From Baylisascaris procyonis (lineage: Eukaryota > Nematoda > Chromadorea > Rhabditida > Ascarididae): a stretch of 64,000 nt of DNA. Numbering within the stretch: the stretch's first letter is position 1; every line of letters starts with the position of its first letter. The notes under the pieces were generated by a model, which worked only from the letters and a program-made list of their open reading frames with translations, was not told the DNA's origin and searched no databases. Shown in pieces: positions 1-12,100 of the stretch. The position numbers and the translations under genes were made by a program. The stretch spans positions 5,872,501-5,936,500 of the forward strand of contig JAZARR010000213.1 in NCBI GenBank assembly GCA_037389465.1. The letters run 5' to 3'.

Positions 1-71
1 ATCATTCCCTAATAGCATTGAATTTAAAAGTGCGTTGCTTTAATCTATTCCATTAACTGTCGTATTCTCAG

Positions 72-177
72 GATGTAAGCTGTAATCGATTACGAGCGAT
101 TCCGCCGGACATTGCCTTACTGAAGTTGTTACGAGTGTTGAATTTGCGGGATAATCGTCTCACACATTTGCCTTCTG
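72..177 (+). CDS. LRCH: LRCH exon: leucine-rich repeats
   Basis: The acceptor is ATTCTCAG and the reading frame starts at 72 in phase 0. The peptide contains DVSCNRLRAIPPDI and LRVLNLRDNRLTHLPS, two LRR cores of the LxxLxLxxNxLxxLP type. The donor is G|GTTTGT after 177, phase 1. Joining to 896 gives LRVLNL...LRVLDV exactly 22 residues apart, the normal LRR period, which fixes both splice sites. Confidence 0.88.
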
Positions 178-3100
178 GTTTGTTCTATTATACTTTTCTT
201 TCGATAATAATAAGCTTCATCAAACTGGAAAAGTTTGCTGATTATCTTATTGACCGATCTCTCAAAGTTTTTTTAATTTTTGAAAGTGATTAAGTACTAC
301 TAAACATTTCGCAAAAATACGAATGCGGATAAAAGTGTGATATGGTGACTGTTTTGGGAGGCCAACTCTTTTATTATAACATAATATTTATCCGCAACCT
401 TTCTAGTCAATAGTTTTTTACAGATGATAGAGATGCACATCAAAAATTGTTATATCAAATTAAAAAAAATTTCATTACAGAATTCGCATAATGAAGAATT
501 TATGCGATTAGTGCTAAGTGCGGCTATGAGCACAAAATAGTGTTCATATATTTCATGGTTGTAAGTGATTCAGTTTTTCAGTGGCTGAGATATATGTCGA
601 TTAAATGGGACAAATTTTTCTGCAATAAAAGCAAAGGTTTTTGAGTGGCAGCTAATCGCATAAAATGTCACTGCAAAGATATTGTTGTAAGGTAGAAAAG
701 TTGAAAACCAAAAAGGGTATCTCCTGATTGAATATTGCTTTCGGAACAAATGCATTGGTCGATAAGGTGAGGTGGGATGGTGGAGAGAGGGGAGAGAGAG
801 ACGAACGAGAAAAAGCGAGGAGGAAGGGAGAGGGGGATGATGGGAGGAAGATGAGAGACGCCTGAAGCTGCGCAGCGATGTGATTCATCTTATAGAATTA
901 TCGCGAATGGAATTACGAGTATTGGACGTATCTGAGAACGAACTCGGCGAATTACCATATGATCTGCGTCATATGTGCTCTCTAATTGAGTTACATCTTC
1001 GTGGAAATCCACTCACCACACCACCGGCAACTATTTGCTCGAAGGCGAGTCAGTTCATTTCGATGCCTCACTTTTAGTGCTCCCTCTTTTTGAAGTACAG
1101 CAGGTTTTACCTTATCAAAGGAAAGATTTTTCTGCCATTTCCGATAGTGTCTTTATTATCAAAAATAATTATTTAATACTCCACTGTTTTTATTTGTTTG
1201 CATAAATGGATTGTTTTGATATTTTTTTCTCTTCTTATGTGTATCTGCTTGCTTTTCCGGTATTTTTTAACGGCAAACTGGAACATTGATATATTGGGCA
1301 ATATCCGATGATCTTCTAGCATCACCTTCCAAACTTATCATCCGGATTATTCATTCACACCTGATAACATTCGAATATTTCTAATGTACAACTTTTATCG
1401 TGCGTCTGATTGATTTCTCTCAAAAGGATCGATTATGTATAACCTCTGAATTTCCCACAAGAAAAAAGCAATCAGACATTTTCCCTCTTTATTTATTTTT
1501 GGGCTAATTTGCATTTGCAAGCATTGTACAAGTGTTTGTGTGTGTACATTTCTATCTGTGTCTATGTCTGTGTTTGCAGCTCTTCGAACCAGTGAATCAC
1601 ACATACTAAAGTTTAAAAATGTTATAGGATAGTCTGTGCTATAGGATGACTTACTCTGTCATATTTCTTGTTGGTTCTTCAACTTTGCAATGAGTTATAG
1701 CAAGTTTAAAATTTTCTGACATTTTTTATGGTAAGTTTTCTATTTTATACTCTTTGGATTACCGAAAAAGTGATTCCTTTGCTAAAGATTTATAAAAGCG
1801 ATCGGACTATATGAGAACATTAATATACGCCTTTTGTAAATTTAGCAGTGTATGAAACTGCTCGGTGAAGTGAGCGGGATGCAAAAAGCGCGGATCGTGC
1901 CAGCTTTTTTGGCACTTCCCTTCACTTATTTTATATATTTGATCAATTGCGCCGCCAATTGGAAGCAAATGCGTATCTCGCACCAATCTCTTGCCACGTG
2001 CTCCTCTTTGCTTATCTGAAAAATGATAGCATGGGCAAGCAGAGAGCTAGAAAGTTGGTCTTTCTTATGTCATTTCCGGACTCGACGTGGATATAAAATT
2101 TTTCGCTTTTCTACAAGCATGTGAGTTTCGAGGCTCTTTTGCGACTTCCACTTTTACGGCTATTTTTAGGGTCGCGAGCATGTTTTCAAGTGGCTACGGG
2201 CACAGGTGAATACCACTGAAGGAGGCTCGAGGCCACTTGATTGGTCCATGAATCGTCCGGTGACCATTAATGCAACTCTGCGACGCGGCAGATAGTAAGT
2301 CGTTCGGATTTTGCATTTGATTCTCTAAGACAGTCGATTCGACTGTCTGAGAATGCCTTTCTGAGTTCTTCTAATATTTGCATCATGCACCTCTTCATAG
2401 TGACCGGTTTATGAGAGCCTTTCATATCGAGGGTTGTTTGTGCGTTTAGTATGTTTGTCTAACCGTCATTTTTTTTTTTGAACCTTGAAAGGTACAGCAC
2501 TGGGATTGTGCCATAAATGCTACACAAAATCCCTTAAACTGTTTAGTTTGTTTTATGTTTAGCTTGCCAAACCCGAAGGCTCCACAAAATTTGCAATTCA
2601 GTTTTATTTTGTGAGTTGCCGAATTTTGTCAAAAATGCATTTGAGCTAAAGATTTATATGACCGGTTGTCTGTGCTAAAAGAAAGCTTTTGAAGCAATGT
2701 GAGGCACTATCTTTTACACTCTTACATAGAACAACCGATTAGCTCAGTGGGATTAAATTACAAAAGCCACATATCACGCCATCTGATTGTCATCCGTTCC
2801 TACTTATTATTTCAGACGAATTGCACAAAATGAAGCATGCTACTATATATATGCAGTGTAGCTGTTTGCGATGCTTTTTAAATAGAAAATGGTGGAGGAA
2901 TGACGATTACTGGAATGAAATAGAAGGGGGAGGGGAAGAGAGATGACATACAATTCCAATATTAATTTATTAGAGCGCTCAGAATGATGCATGTGTAATT
3001 GCATAGTAACGATAACGGAATCGACACGATGGCTCGTCGTGTCGAAAGGCGTTCTCGTTCCACCAGATTTAACACTCTTGGCGGCAGTGATTCTGGATAT

Positions 3101-6100
3101 GCATCCACCGCCGATGAACATCGCTACTCACATGAAGTAAGTATTAGCACTGACAGTTTAATATCCGGATAGAACAAACTTTGAGGAAAATCTCTGCGAT
3201 TAATCTGCATGTTTTCGGCCCGGTTTAAAAACAGCAAGGTCTAGAAAACTTTGGAGGCTGGAGAAGCGAGTATTCAAATGAAAGCTGCGGTTGCAATCTC
3301 ATAGTACTGGTCCTTTGTGTTTGATTTTGTACCGTCAACGGAACAAACTTTGTGCTTGAAGTAATTGAAGATTTTTAAGTAATTCATGAGGAAAGGAATG
3401 AACGAAGCACCCAACTGTTTGGTATCATTGTAAGTGAGGTCATGCTCTCACTGTTCTGAGGGAATCTTATACCAGTTACCGTAATACGAAATTCCATACT
3501 GTATACATCTCAACTACCAAGATGTCATCATTTGCCCTAACTACAGTGTATTGAATAGTGACATTATTCCTCGCGAATAAGCGAATAGAAGTTCTGCAGC
3601 TAAAACATTTTCTACTTTTGCACGATTTTAAAATCGCTTCCATTCTTTTTATATGTTAGATTATACGATAATGAAAGAAAAGCTACATATAAATTAATTC
3701 TTAAGAAATGCATATTGTGGCATTTTGTATGTCTGTTTCGTTCCATTCCACGCATATAAGTAGTTCGCTTATGGATATTTCTTTTGCATCACACAAGAGA
3801 ATGCTATTTGTCGTTGTAGTATCAGACATCAACGGCGGCAGGCTGTCTATTCGGTATAAACGAATCACTTCGTTCTCCACAAGCCGGTCACGAATCTCCA
3901 CCATATATCGACTATGCGAATAAGCCGAAATGTTGTGAGGTGGTGCAGTCGACGTGTATAGCAACAACAAGTTCGCCGTCTGGCTGTACGGGTGGCCTTC
4001 TGAACGAAGTGATGAGCGCATATGCCGAAAAAGTTCGTTTATAAAATTTCTGATCACCAATCTATTCACCTCGAATTTTGCCCCACCCTATTCTAAATAC
4101 TAGTCGGGGAGTGCCTACGTTCGCAGATTTTGCGCTGAGTCCGTCTGCAGCTTACACTATGATGCCAAACGTACTCGATGTCACAATTGCTTCAAAGATA
4201 TATTTTATATTTCTTACGTATTTGGCAAACAATTAATACCCTTGTATGAGTTAAACGGCATACGCTCATTACGTAAACATGTTTCGATGCAGTGATTTTT
4301 AGTTGAAATGCGTTGCAAGCTTGGTTCCCTTTTTAAAACTTTTTTAAGGCCATAATGATGCATGCCTTAATAGGTTGCGATTAGAGCTTTCCTTCTGTTC
4401 ATTTTTTATTCAATGGCTTCCTCAGAGTATAGTCTTGAAAATTAGTAGAAGTAATGCTTAACCCAAACTAAATTCACTCGAAAGTAGCAATTAAATTATT
4501 TTAAGAAATACTTCATCAAGTGTCGAAGAAATGTGGCACGATGTTTTAGAGCCGAATCCGCTACATCGCTTGATCATAGAACGTATTCAGCGTCGATAGC
4601 ACAGCGTCTAACTTATTATTTCATATACACTCTTAAGGACATGACAATTCACTTGATGAAACAAACCGCTAGCTTCGTCGTATTCCTATGCACATATTTC
4701 ATGGCGCTTCAAGTTCCATAACTCGCCCCGATTTTCATGCGTGGTTTCGAGTGTACATTATGTATGCAAAACTTCATAAGTAGAGCTTCAGATAGACACA
4801 GCGACACACCACTCAAACACTAAGGCACAAGTAGATGCACATACATATATACATGTCGCTTACATATGTTTATTCTTTAAATTTGTTTCGATAGGTAATT
4901 CTGTCCTGTTTAGCTTGCCTCTAAGGGAAGTAGTTTTAATGATCGCGACAATTTGGCGCTAACATTAACGCAACCGCTCAACTAGGTGGTGAAGGTAATA
5001 TGAAGGTAGAATTCAATTTTTCCTGATTGACGCGAATACGCTTCTGGTTTGATCTCTTTATTTTATCTCTATTCAAGAACCAACTGCGATGCATTTTGAT
5101 CGTTTGGTAATGTAAAGTTTCGATGCTCACAAATCCTACGGGCGACCGTGGTGGAGCTGCTCTTTAGTGACGAAAACCAGTCGCTGAAACAGTGTTGCAC
5201 TGAAACACATTTGAATGTACGGAACTAATGTAGTTTATGGGAATGCAAATATGGGTCTGGTCTACACGGCCGTGCAAGGATGTATCGTCTTTCTTCTCCC
5301 CTGAGTGATTCAGCACCCAAAGAGCAAGTTGGCCTCCGCGCTGAGGAATCAAATTATTTTTGCAGGTTCTTCACTTTCTTAGAAAATTCCTCGTCTTGCT
5401 AAGAGGATATCCACTGAATTCGAAAAGCTAGTAGCTGCAAGATAGTGCCCTATGTGGGCAATCAGCAAGTCTCAAGTAATCGGTAAATCTGAGCAATCCC
5501 TGCGAAAATCTCAGCAATCTCGGCGAAAATAAGTAGTAACTACGAAACTGCAAGTCGAAAAAGCAAGGCAGGATGCCAGTTTTACACTTTTACTGTATTT
5601 TACAGTAATACTATATTTTCTAAGGTAGTGCACTGCAGTCTGAGGCAGCAGGTAACAGCACTTCGGTATCATGCAAAGTTCAGCTAAAAGAGAGCACTAG
5701 TTAGAGCAGAACCTTCCTTCCTCGTCAACGGCACAGCAGTTGGCCTAACATCATATCGTAACCTCATTTTGCGTAATAAAAGCAAACAAATGGTTCAGAA
5801 ACTGAAGCAGTGAAGAATTGAAATTTAAGTGAGTTATAGGAGGCAGCCGAAATGCGCTCATACGAATCCAACGAATTTTTAGGGCTTGCTTCTTCCATCA
5901 TTGAGCTCATTCCTGGATAGACAAAGCTTTAGCCTTGAATACAAACAAACATTTTAAGAATGGCAATGTTAGAAAGTACTTATGCAGCAAACCTTCGGTC
6001 TGGAAGAGAGGGAATGAGAGAGGAGCATAGGAGCGAGGTGCTCGACTTCGCCGAATTGATAGCTATAAAAAAGGCATGAGATCCCTTGTGGGCGTTTACG

Positions 6101-9100
6101 AAAAGGGAGGCCAGCGTAGGGACCATACATGCCTAACAGCAACCAGACGCTGAAGGTAATGCAAGTTTCTGTTCTTGGAATTATTTCCCCATACCGACCT
6201 GCAAAATTTCCTAGTCTTGTATGACACAGACCTTCCCACCGAGAAACGGAAGACATCTTAGAAACCAAAATTTGCTCAAAATTTCCTAGCTGAATGGGAA
6301 TAGCAGAGGCCTGTTTCATTTGGATGGAAGAGGATACCGTACTTGAGACGAGGTTCAGCTCACATAGAACTTACACAGCAGGCAAATTTACTCTATTTGC
6401 CACCAGATTCAGTAGCTTCAGCTGGAATAACTGAATAGGAGAGCTACTATTGCATAGCGCTTTTTAAGAAGAGAAGCTTGTTTGATACAAAGCAACGCAT
6501 TTAACAACTGTGAGATGGCTGTGGTTAATAATTCAGTGACATCCCAACGACGCTTCCGAAACGCCACGCAGTAACGATCTTACCTCGGCAGTTCGAGAAT
6601 TCAAGCCTTCGACAATCCCCTAGACTACCTGCTTCTCATAGCGCTATTCATCAAAATGACCGAGCAAAAGTAATGATGCAAATGATATATGATAGTCGAA
6701 GCATGCAGTAAACATCAAGTAAAATGAAAACTGCAGAACATACGCGATTCGTAACGGGATGACGGCTGCAGTTGTTAGGTGTGTTTCGGGGGTTGGTCAT
6801 AGCCACATTCATAGATATATTATATGATAATGAAAGAGAAACAAAATGATCGCAAATTTGAACGAAGTACTTTTGTATTGAACATAGCGAACGCAAGAGC
6901 AAAATGCTTTGCAAGAGCATTATCGCTGCCTTATGGATTTATATGCAGTCTGTGCAAAATATGTTAAGAAATCGTGCAAAACCTGATATTTACTATATTC
7001 AAACACGCTTTTTGTTGGTTTCTAATTGAAGTTGACACCTCTATATGGTAAAAGGTGTAGTTACAGATGGGAACCGAGTTGCCGCTTAGTCGAACCACAC
7101 CTGCGTCCACATCACAACGTACTACCATCGAACGTGCATTGTTATATTCGAATAGCAGCATCCTTTCCTCGTCATCTTCGTCAGTGTCCTCTTCCACAGC
7201 CGTATCCCACCGACCTCAGGCAATCGTCTCACCAATGACGGCTGTTAATTCCCCTACAACAGACCGAATTATATCCGTGAAATCGACTGTCACTAAAGAA
7301 ACCCTCATTGAAGGTGATGGGTTCAGGAAAACAGGAACGGCTACTTCAGCCACGTCATCGGGCACTACCACCGTACAACTATCATCTCGAAACATCGATA
7401 AAGCAATGGATTTGAGCAACAATAACACTGTGTCGAAAAGTGTTTCTGATGTATACGATAACGAAAAGCAGATGGATATGCAGAGTTGTAACATTCCTCT
7501 GAGCACGACATTAAATGTCCGCACATGTGATTCCCCGACTCTAGCCTTCAAATCCGCTGAGATTGAGACAATCTATACGACGAACAAGCAACGAATACCG
7601 ACGGGTGGTGGAGCACAAGAGCGTGATCAGCCGAAACTTCTTTCACCTGTTATCGAGGCACCTGTTGCACCAGGTTAGCCATACCACTGAGCCCTTAGTT
7701 ACGATGTTCTTTTCCAGCACCAAGTAATGCTCCAGTGAACCGCAGTCCGAAAAAAATTTCTTGTTTTGTTTCTTAGGCTTGTCGAGAACTTTGTCCAGCG
7801 CTATATTCAAACACTTCGATGAGGACCTGTATTATTAAATAACATCAGAATATAGCTTAACTTGATGCTCGCAGTTTTTGACGACATCAACGGCAAACAT
7901 TGGAAATGCGATTCTTTTCGCTCAGTGGAAAAGATTCATGTAGCTAAAATATGGCGCAAGTTTGTTAGCTTTTTAACAACGCTTCCTCTGCAATTGATGA
8001 AGGTAGAAAGAAATCGAAGTATTTATACGCATGCAGGAATAAACGTTCAGAAATGGGATGTCATTGGTATGATAGCGTACGTTCGAAAGTTGGGTGACTT
8101 TTTGCTTTGAGGGTTCTTTTATTCCTCTCCTCACTTCTCAAACAATATGCTCAGCAAAGGAGGTATTCCCTCGTATCCTATGAAAAACTTTTCAGCGCCA
8201 ATGACAAGCACTGTAAACGGGAATGCGGCAACAAATTCGAGTGCTTCGATAGCTGTGCGTTCTTCAGTCGTACCGGAAAGTGCGTGCAGCGCTGTACGAC
8301 CTGTGAATACCACCGCTTCGGTTTCTTCTGCTATTAAGGTGAGACTGTCAAATCTACGTCAGAATAATGCATTACTTGGCGCTGTACAAGGTGGGCAAGC
8401 AATTTTTTAAAAAGAGCTGAAATATAAGGTTTGTAGAAGATGATATATATGAGCTAGTTTTGCAGTTGCTTTGATTCCAGCTAAGCGTATTCTGTTTCAT
8501 TTGTCTCACCTTTCGATAACACGCAAAGAATCCGCATGGTATTCCTGAGCATTTCCTGGAGCAGTTTGTTGCACTTTATTGACGAGATGAAATTTTTTCT
8601 TATCACTGATCGTGCAGAATGGTAGAGAGAGGTGAAACAAGCACACCTTGTTGCAGTATTGTTACAGCTGAAGACAAACAACATTTAGGGAATAACAACT
8701 TTTAAAAAATTTTACGATTATTCAATTTGGCTTACCACGTCACCAGAGAAAAGGAAACTCAATAATCGCATAAGGTTATAGGAGCCAACTGGGCACCCAA
8801 CTCGAACATCAGGAGGAAGTTCACGAAGTTCGTCCTCACTGAACAGTTCTCGCTCAAGTGTTGCTTCATCACGTGCAATACCGGCACTCAAAAGGCCACT
8901 TCAGGCACCACACTCATCGACGCTTACATCAACAACAAATGCCAACACTACATCGATGTCGAGTAAGCTATCAGAACCATCATTTATAGGATTCTGGTGC
9001 CAATGCCGATGATTCTGGGGGCTTACAAGTTCCAGTTCACTGAAGTAGCTGATGTTTTCTTTTCATTAGCCCTGTCCTTCAGAAGCACATTTCATAGTGA

Positions 9101-12100
9101 TTCTCAAGAAGCCCATATTCCATTTTCCATCCTATAAGGTGGCCGAAGACACCGACTTGTATGATGTCTTATCCTCATATCACCAGCATAGTGATCCGAA
9201 AGAAATGAGGCATCTTGCGATTTCATTTACAATCTTGGAAAGGTGGAATATTTGAAAGTATCAAATATTAATATAATCCTATCATCTCTTCCAAGGTTGC
9301 TCTACTTTTCACTTTCTTTGATTATTCCTAACAAACTATTAGCAGGTTTTAATTGATTTCCTAGAGCTGCGCGAATGTACAGTAACTGCGATTCTTATTT
9401 TTTTCACATTAGTCTAGCGATTATCTGTGTAGAAGCTTTATGGCGATAGTGTTTTCTGTAATTTTTTATGCAAATTAATGCTTGCTATTCATATTGTTCG
9501 TCTGTGTTTCTATCATTTTAAACGCATAATGGACTAAGGCAGAACCCTCATGAAATAGCTCGACTGCTATTAACTGCTGTCATATCGGGTAAGTAACACT
9601 AATGTTGACTGAAAGTGCCGAACAAATTTTCGTTACTCGTCGTTTCTTAGCTGACAGACAACGACGACTATTGACAGCGCGATAGGGATTATCAGGAGGA
9701 ATGTGTAAAATTAGCTGTCATGTTGTCAATCCTTCGGCGAGAGCGTTATCTCGTCACAAAGTGTTGTGTAATACGAAGAAGACGAACTTTATCTGCTTTA
9801 TTTTCGCTTACAGCAAAGCAGACCAATTCCCACAGTATTTCTGCGGAAGTTTACAAATGTTTTAAGCTGAATTTTGCTGCACTATTTGGCCGTTAATATG
9901 TAATAATCGCTATTTGACATTAAAAACTGCAAATTCAGGAAATTAGATGAGTGCAAAAATATTTGATTGTAACTTGCGATCTTATAACGTTAAAAGAGTG
10001 TTCCCACCCACATTATTCAATATCAACGGGAAGCACATATGCGCTGATCTTAGTGGGAAATCGAAGAAACGCTTCTCACTCCTTCTTTTAATATGAAGCT
10101 CCTAAACTTCTAAGCCATGACGAGACGAGATGATAAGCATTACAAATGCCTTTACAAACGTGGAATGCCTATTGCCAAACATGGAATGCCTATTATAAAT
10201 GCCAAACAGACAAGCTTATAAACGCCTATCGATGTTTTCTTGTCGACGAATTAATGTTTTCCTATAAGGAAACAATTTAATCTTTCCTATTGTTGATAAT
10301 ACTCAACCTCAATGGAAGACGTATAAACGATCTCATTTTACATTTCACTGGAATGCGAGACTTTCTAAAAGAAGTTTTGACAGATGCTATGGCCATCTAT
10401 TTCAATTAGCAGTAATAAAATTCGCTTGTTGAAATTCCATTTTTCTCGCAAAATTATGAATGTTGAGTCGATGATCGTTGTTTCGTTGGGATTTTCTTTG
10501 ATATCTCTTTGTTATTCATGTTTCTCATTTAATTCTAACTTACAATTCAATGAGAATTCAATGTTTAGACAAGCCATCGTTACTTTTTTTATCACTCTCA
10601 CCGCCGATTAATTATTATTTTAACAAAGTTTAGCAATCTTTAAATTCCACATAAAATAAAAGAGTTGTAAAAATATTGAACTCATGAGCAAACGTATTCA
10701 GGAACAACGAATAAGTTGACAAAAACTCGTGACAGTCTGGGATTGACCCGAAGCCAAATGAACGGTAAAACGAACCGCAAGCCAACGAGTGCAACCAATG
10801 AGAAGCAACGATTCATTCATACAAACGATACAAATCCTGTGCCTACTGCTCGAACAGCTGTCACAAGCACAGTAACCCACACAACATCCGGCGTTATTGA
10901 TAATATGCGTAAGGTGGGATGTTCTCTTTATATTTAACTCTATGGCTTTAAGGGATATAACCAATGGTTTATTAGATAGGTTATGCAATTCATCAACTAG
11001 GAGAGTATGACCGATTATTGCAAAGAAGCTTTCCAAATTGTAAAAAGCATTCGATGTTGATGCAAAAATAAACTAATAGTTTAATGGAATTTCGTCGATA
11101 TGTGTGCATCAACTGAGTTTTTTTCGATTATCGCAGCAAATGTGCGCATCAGTATGGCGCAAAAGTTAAATTGCAATAGCTGTTCTTATTTGCCAATCAT
11201 CATGTTTTGTTTCTCATAAAATCTTCCTGCATTTATTGGTCACATTATTCGTCATAGAGGGAAATTTACTACGCTCAGCGCGTAATTTCCGTTGAAGTAA
11301 ATTAATAAACATAGGAAAGTATATCATTTTATATATTTTTGTGCTATATATATAATAAATAAAGTATAAACTAAATATATAATTCGTTGGCAATAAAGCA
11401 CATTTTTCTATGATGAGTGGATTTAGCAGCTATTTCAACGTGAATATCCTTTAATCACAGCTGCGAACTCAAAAAAACAGCCTCAAATTCTTCGAGCAGA
11501 ATTAAAGCCGAACTATTTTATTATTTATTTCTTTTGAGATTCTTAGCTAAGAGCGTAAACTTTCCGCAAATTGCTGTATTGTTCCGCTCTGAGAATTAGT
11601 TTGGAATAATATTCGCCGATCGGCAATAATCAACGAATTTTTCATTGCAGGCACTTGAGCAACGTTTAAATTTGACACTACCACACGAACGTGACCAATT
11701 GGCTGCATCATTAGCCGATGGTATTCACCTATGTAACTTCGCCAACTCGATACGTGCTCGTGCTGTGCCCACCGTCCTTACCGCTCCTTCTCCTAACGTA
11801 ATGTTTTTTTTTCTTCAGTAATATTTAGATCAGCTTTTTACAAAGATTTGACAGATACAAGACTTATAGGAACGTTAACACTTATACAAAGATTTTTCTG
11901 TGAAAATTGTCTAAAACAACCAATTATTGCTTCCAGTGCTTCTGTACACGTTTCTGCGCTTATGTATGCGTCTATCTGTCCATGTCTTCAATAATTTTAA
12001 CAGGGTTGTCATTGAATCCTTGTTACAAAGTCTATATATCACGGGCTATCATCCGACACCATATTTTACGTTGATTCATCAGCTTCAGAAGGCACCACGG

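Noticed and set aside
2738..2762. tRNA-like word GATTAGCTCAGTGGG (A-box-like)
   Set aside because: There is no matching B box or cloverleaf in the following 80 bases.
3701..4069. 122-residue minus-strand frame
   Set aside because: It is the shadow of the plus-strand LRCH exon 3826-4032, which is confirmed by phase on its 5' side.
5969..6319. 116-residue minus-strand frame in an LRCH intron, considered as a retroelement fragment
   Set aside because: No reverse transcriptase, protease or gag motif is visible and there are no flanking duplications.
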